From positions 1 through 9,463 of the forward strand of contig JAJVUU010000066.1 of NCBI GenBank assembly GCA_021621525.1: 9,463 nt of DNA, written 5' to 3'. The stretch comes from Caryophanales bacterium (lineage in GTDB: Bacteria > Bacillota_I > Bacilli_A > RFN20 > CAG-288). Position 1 is the stretch's first letter, and each line of letters begins with the position of its first letter. Positions 7,167-9,463 of this stretch are shown in pieces. The notes below the pieces were generated by a model that was not told the origin of the DNA, did not search any database, and saw only the letters and a list, made by a program, of their open reading frames with translations. Position numbers and translations under genes: made by a program.

Positions 7167-8237
7167 ATGAACAACATCGCCGTCTTCTATGGTAAGTTTT
7201 CTCCAGTCAACCTCACCCACCTGTCCTTGACTCTTTCTATCATCACGAGGCTGAAAATCAAGGAATTCTGCTTTTTCCTTCCTGTGGATGACGTCCCTTT
7301 CATAGTCCGCAAGGGCTTGCTTAGAAAAGGGATCCGGGATTATGGAATCCAAAGAAACGGCTTCTATTTCATCGATGGCCAGCATAAGCCGCTCTATCAG
7401 GAGATCCTCCTTCTTCAAAACAGGAAGCAAGGAAAGATCTATCTTGTCTCAGGAGAAGAGAAATTCCCTCAGCTTGAAAAGGAAGAGCAATTTGAGAAGA
7501 TATCAAAGCTGTCTCATCTTGTCCTTCTTCCCAACAGAGAGGAACACCTCTACCCCAAGATGGACTATCTTGATATCCCGCTGACCGATTTTGATAACAG
7601 CCTGTTAAGAAGCGGAAGTGACTTATCTACGACGGAGTGTGTCCTTTATGATATCGCCGATAACCGCCTATATTTCTGCAAGGAAGTCGCTTCCCTGATG
7701 AAGGAACACCGATACCTTCATAGCGTCTCGGTTGCCAAAACTGCCTATAAGATTGCAAGCAGGAACCAGTCAAGCAAACCATATCTGGCATTCCAGGCTG
7801 GCATCTTCCATGACTCTGGCAAAGACCTACCACTGGAAGAGCAGAAGAAGATCGTCGAAACCTATTTTTCGCAATTCCTGCCCTGTCCGGAATTTGCCTA
7901 TCATCAGTTTGTCTCACGCTATCTGGCCAAAGAGAAATTCCATGTCAAGGATGAAGATGTCCTGAACGCCATCATGTATCACTGCACAGGAAAGAAGGAC
8001 ATGGATGTGCTTGAGAAAATCATCTATGCGGCAGACAAGGACGAGCCGACAAGACCGTTTGAAACCAGAAAAGGAAGGTTAGCCTGCTATCAGGATATCC
8101 AGACCGGCTTTGTAGTCACCCTGAAGGAGCAGGTCGCTTATTTCAAAAAGAAGAACATACCATACATGGAACATTACCTTTCCAAGGAGATGTACCAGGA
8201 ATATCTAGGAGAAGAAAACAATGCTGAAAACAAGTAA
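7167..8237 (+). CDS. NadD-like / YqeK HD-domain fusion protein
   Basis: The 356-residue product joins two proteins that are usually encoded by adjacent genes. Residues 1-170 align along their whole length with NadD (nicotinate-mononucleotide adenylyltransferase), but the catalytic motifs are eroded: GKFSPVNLTHL (9-19) in place of GxFDPxHxGHL (first His is N15, second is H18), no PPHK motif near 40-50, SGEEKF (95-100) for the GAD motif, and DNSLLRSG (143-150) for ISSTxIR. Residues 171-356 are a YqeK-type HD hydrolase, a family that cleaves diadenosine tetraphosphate (Ap4A) symmetrically. Its metal ligands and motifs look intact: H185, H215-D216, H246, YHCTG (271-275), and D290 in AADKDEPTR. 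The start abuts the yqeH stop; GGAG (7152-7155) lies 11 nt upstream. A similar fusion is annotated in Mycoplasma genitalium. The HD activity is likely; adenylyltransferase activity is doubtful. Confidence 0.85.
   Translation: MNNIAVFYGKFSPVNLTHLSLTLSIITRLKIKEFCFFLPVDDVPFIVRKGLLRKGIRDYGIQRNGFYFIDGQHKPLYQEILLLQNRKQGKIYLVSGEEKFPQLEKEEQFEKISKLSHLVLLPNREEHLYPKMDYLDIPLTDFDNSLLRSGSDLSTTECVLYDIADNRLYFCKEVASLMKEHRYLHSVSVAKTAYKIASRNQSSKPYLAFQAGIFHDSGKDLPLEEQKKIVETYFSQFLPCPEFAYHQFVSRYLAKEKFHVKDEDVLNAIMYHCTGKKDMDVLEKIIYAADKDEPTRPFETRKGRLACYQDIQTGFVVTLKEQVAYFKKKNIPYMEHYLSKEMYQEYLGEENNAENK
8207..8211 (+). promoter_or_regulatory. Ribosome binding site of rsfS
   Basis: AGGAG lies 9 nt before ATG at 8221, inside the end of the nadD-yqeK reading frame. 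It supports the 17-nt overlap start. Confidence 0.65.
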
Positions 8238-8673
8238 TACAAACAAAACAAAGAAACTGGAAGACAAGGGAAGGATCACTTCCCAGAGAGCTCTTCACAT
8301 CGCATCCGATCTCAGCTGGAACTATGGAGAGGATGTCGTCGTCTATGACGTCAGGGAAAGGACTCCCTATGTCTCTTATTTCATCCTTGCCTCGGCAAGC
8401 AACGACAGACGTCTGAGAGCCCTTGTCCAGACAGCCAAGGATTCCCTCTATGACAACTTCAAGGATATCGACCACACCGAAGGAAAGAATGATTCCAACT
8501 GGATTCTCATCGATGCCAAGGATGTCGTCGTTCATCTCTTTACCAAGGACGAAAGAAAGAGAGTCGATATGGATGCCCTCTATGAAGAATGTCCTCACAA
8601 GACCGTGAAAGTCACCGAAGAGCCTGTCTATCGCAAGAGGAAGAAGCCATCTTCCCAGATGACCACGATATGA
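8221..8673 (+). CDS. rsfS: Ribosomal silencing factor RsfS
   Basis: RsfS (YqeL/YbeB, Iojap family) binds ribosomal protein uL14 on the 50S subunit and blocks subunit joining when nutrients are short. The 150-residue product shows the family core: DVVVYDVRERTPYVSYFILAS (38-58) followed by SNDRRLRAL (60-68), HTEGKNDSNWILID (85-98) with H85, E87, G88 and W94, and DVVVHLF (101-107). The N-terminal 17 residues (polar, Lys/Thr/Asn-rich) and the C-terminal 25 (VYRKRKKPSS) extend past the usual domain of about 115 residues. The start at 8221 is backed by AGGAG 9 nt upstream and overlaps the preceding gene by 17 nt. The order yqeK then rsfS is conserved across Firmicutes. The gene ends in an ATGA overlap with mtnN. 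Confidence 0.93.
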   Translation: MLKTSNTNKTKKLEDKGRITSQRALHIASDLSWNYGEDVVVYDVRERTPYVSYFILASASNDRRLRALVQTAKDSLYDNFKDIDHTEGKNDSNWILIDAKDVVVHLFTKDERKRVDMDALYEECPHKTVKVTEEPVYRKRKKPSSQMTTI

Positions 8674-9350
8674 GAAACTACCTAGTCGTCACTGCCATGA
8701 AGGAAGAGATGGATGCTCTTCTTTCTTATTTTGATGGTGTCGAAGACAAGGGAGATGATATCTTTTATGTCAAAAAGGATGGCTTCACCCTCTATACCAT
8801 GATCGGTGGAATCGGTAAGGTCTCCATGGCCTATCGGCTTGGTGTCTTTTTGGCTACCCATAAGGTGGATACCCTTATCAACGTGGGAGTGGCAGGAAGC
8901 ATATCCAAAAGGCTGGTTCCCTTCAAGACCCTCATCGCCGACAAGGTTTGCTACCATGATGTCGACGTGAGAGCCTTCGGATACCATATCGGCCAGATGT
9001 GCCAGATGCCCTTGTACTTTCCATGTGACAGTCAACTGGTAAGCAAGGCACTTTTCATCGGCAAGGAAGACGCCATGAAAGGATTGATCCTATCCGGTGA
9101 TTCCTTCATCACGAAGGATAACCTCAATAGTAATGTCTATGCTGACTTTGATGATCCCCTTGCTATGGACATGGAGTCGGCAGCCGTCGCCCAGGTCAGC
9201 TACATGGCAAAGATTCCTTTCCTCATCATCCGGAGTATCAGCGATGATACGACGAGCGATGATTCCAACAAGGAAGAGTATGAAAGGAATCTGAAAAAGG
9301 CAAGCGACAGGGCAGCCGAGATCGTCGCCAGGTTGATACTCGAGAAATAG
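8670..9350 (+). CDS. mtnN: 5'-methylthioadenosine/S-adenosylhomocysteine nucleosidase
   Basis: MtnN hydrolyses methylthioadenosine and S-adenosylhomocysteine to adenine plus the thioribose compound, recycling S-adenosylmethionine by-products and feeding the LuxS branch. The 226-residue product matches the family length. Key features are VVTAMKEEM at the N-terminus with E13 as the expected catalytic acid position, GVAGS (73-77), HDVDVRAFGY (96-105) with GQMCQMP after it, SGDSF (142-146), DMESAAVAQV (167-176) with E169 contacting the ribose, and SISDD (189-193) with catalytic D192. The start at 8670 is chosen because the family begins M-x-x-x-x-VVTAMKEE. It forms an ATGA overlap with the rsfS stop. 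No Shine-Dalgarno is present just upstream, so translation probably depends on ribosomes finishing rsfS. An earlier in-frame ATG at 8589 would add 27 unrelated residues read out of frame from rsfS. It is the last gene seen in the operon; no GC-rich terminator follows. Confidence 0.94.
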   Translation: MRNYLVVTAMKEEMDALLSYFDGVEDKGDDIFYVKKDGFTLYTMIGGIGKVSMAYRLGVFLATHKVDTLINVGVAGSISKRLVPFKTLIADKVCYHDVDVRAFGYHIGQMCQMPLYFPCDSQLVSKALFIGKEDAMKGLILSGDSFITKDNLNSNVYADFDDPLAMDMESAAVAQVSYMAKIPFLIIRSISDDTTSDDSNKEEYERNLKKASDRAAEIVARLILEK

Positions 9351-9377
9351 TAGGATTATAGTACTAAAAATTTACTA
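9348..9377. repeat. Symmetric TAGTA/TACTA element, copy 1
   Basis: The layout is TAGTA (9348-9352), 6 nt, TAGTACTA (9359-9366), 6 nt, TACTA (9373-9377). All half-sites are symmetric about 9362.5, and like-oriented half-sites are 11 bp apart, about one helical turn. The first half-site overlaps the mtnN TAG stop codon. The same layout recurs 69 bp downstream. It looks like an operator or other protein-binding array; the regulator is unknown. The 33-bp stretch between the copies (9378-9410) has no half-sites and no convincing promoter. Confidence 0.6.
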
Positions 9378-9410
9378 AATTATATGGGCTTCAAACATTT
9401 TTGGTAATTG

Positions 9411-9452
9411 TAGTAATAGTATTGTTTTAGTACTAAATTAATACTATTACTA
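9411..9452. repeat. Symmetric TAGTA/TACTA element, copy 2, in a 42-bp palindrome
   Basis: The core 9417-9446 repeats the copy 1 layout exactly: TAGTA, 6 nt, TAGTACTA (9428-9435), 6 nt, TACTA. Extra half-sites lie at 9411-9415 and 9448-9452. The whole 42 bp is a palindrome centred at 9431.5, and only the pairs 9424/9439 (G/T) and 9425/9438 (T/T) break symmetry. It has a 13-bp perfect outer arm. The sequence is almost free of GC and no T-run follows, so it is not a standard intrinsic terminator. A binding site or cruciform-forming repeat upstream of the next gene is more likely. Confidence 0.6.
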
Positions 9453-9463
9453 AATTCATTGAT

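Noticed and set aside
8589..8669. Earlier MtnN start at 8589
   Set aside because: The additional 27 residues are an out-of-frame reading of rsfS, and the family N-terminus begins at the ATG at 8670.
9359..9446. FapR-type operator (TTAGTA-N5-TACTAA as I recall the consensus)
   Set aside because: The half-site is similar, but the spacing here is 9 bp between TAGTA and TACTA, with overlapping half-sites at the centre, so the geometry does not fit. Proximity to fatty-acid genes is also not seen.
9378..9463. Promoter for the next gene inside the AT-rich tail
   Set aside because: Candidate hexamer pairs (for example TTGTTT 9422-9427 with TATTAC 9445-9450) match too poorly to separate from AT-rich background, and the next gene is not visible.
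1..9463. CRISPR array, insertion sequence, prophage or toxin-antitoxin system
   Set aside because: No regularly spaced direct repeats, transposase, integrase, terminal inverted repeats or small toxin-like genes were found; the gene content is ordinary housekeeping.

Overview
The window carries a compact block of chromosomal housekeeping genes from a Gram-positive bacterium of the Firmicutes/Bacilli type. Evidence: plsY lies divergent from parE-parC (the Bacillus arrangement), the yqeG-yqeH-nadD-yqeK-rsfS series is a classic Firmicutes ribosome-assembly/NAD cluster, Shine-Dalgarno sites are mostly strong, and the code is standard (TGA is used as a stop, tryptophan is TGG). A fused NadD-YqeK protein and the gene economy suggest a lineage near the Erysipelotrichia or other reduced Bacilli with moderate GC. 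That placement is inference; no marker here fixes the genus.

Layout: positions 1-76 hold no gene I can identify. plsY (phospholipid synthesis) runs leftward at 77-823. A 92-bp AT-rich divergent promoter region (824-915) follows. Seven rightward genes then occupy 916-9350 with almost no spacing: parE, parC (topoisomerase IV), yqeG (HAD phosphatase), yqeH (circularly permuted GTPase for 30S assembly), a nadD-yqeK fusion, rsfS (50S silencing factor) and mtnN (MTA/SAH nucleosidase). Junctions are 11-nt overlap, 16-nt gap, 15-nt gap, 0 nt, 17-nt overlap and 4-nt overlap, so most or all are probably co-transcribed, with a possible internal promoter before yqeG. After mtnN the composition drops abruptly to very AT-rich.

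Working together: topoisomerase IV decatenates replicated chromosomes. YqeH and RsfS act on the small and large ribosomal subunits respectively. PlsY and possibly YqeG act in phospholipid synthesis. The YqeK half clears diadenosine tetraphosphate, and MtnN recycles the S-adenosylmethionine by-products. The operon mixes chromosome segregation, ribosome assembly and small-molecule housekeeping.

The most unusual points are: (1) two copies of a symmetric element, TAGTA-N6-TAGTACTA-N6-TACTA, downstream of mtnN, with half-sites phased at 11 bp, the second copy inside a 42-bp near-perfect palindrome; (2) eroded catalytic motifs in the NadD half of the fusion while the HD half is intact; (3) a consensus sliding-clamp-binding motif (QLSLF) in the ParC tail; and (4) Gln in place of the potassium-associated Asn in the YqeH P-loop. 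I see no mobile element, CRISPR array, RNA gene or defence system.
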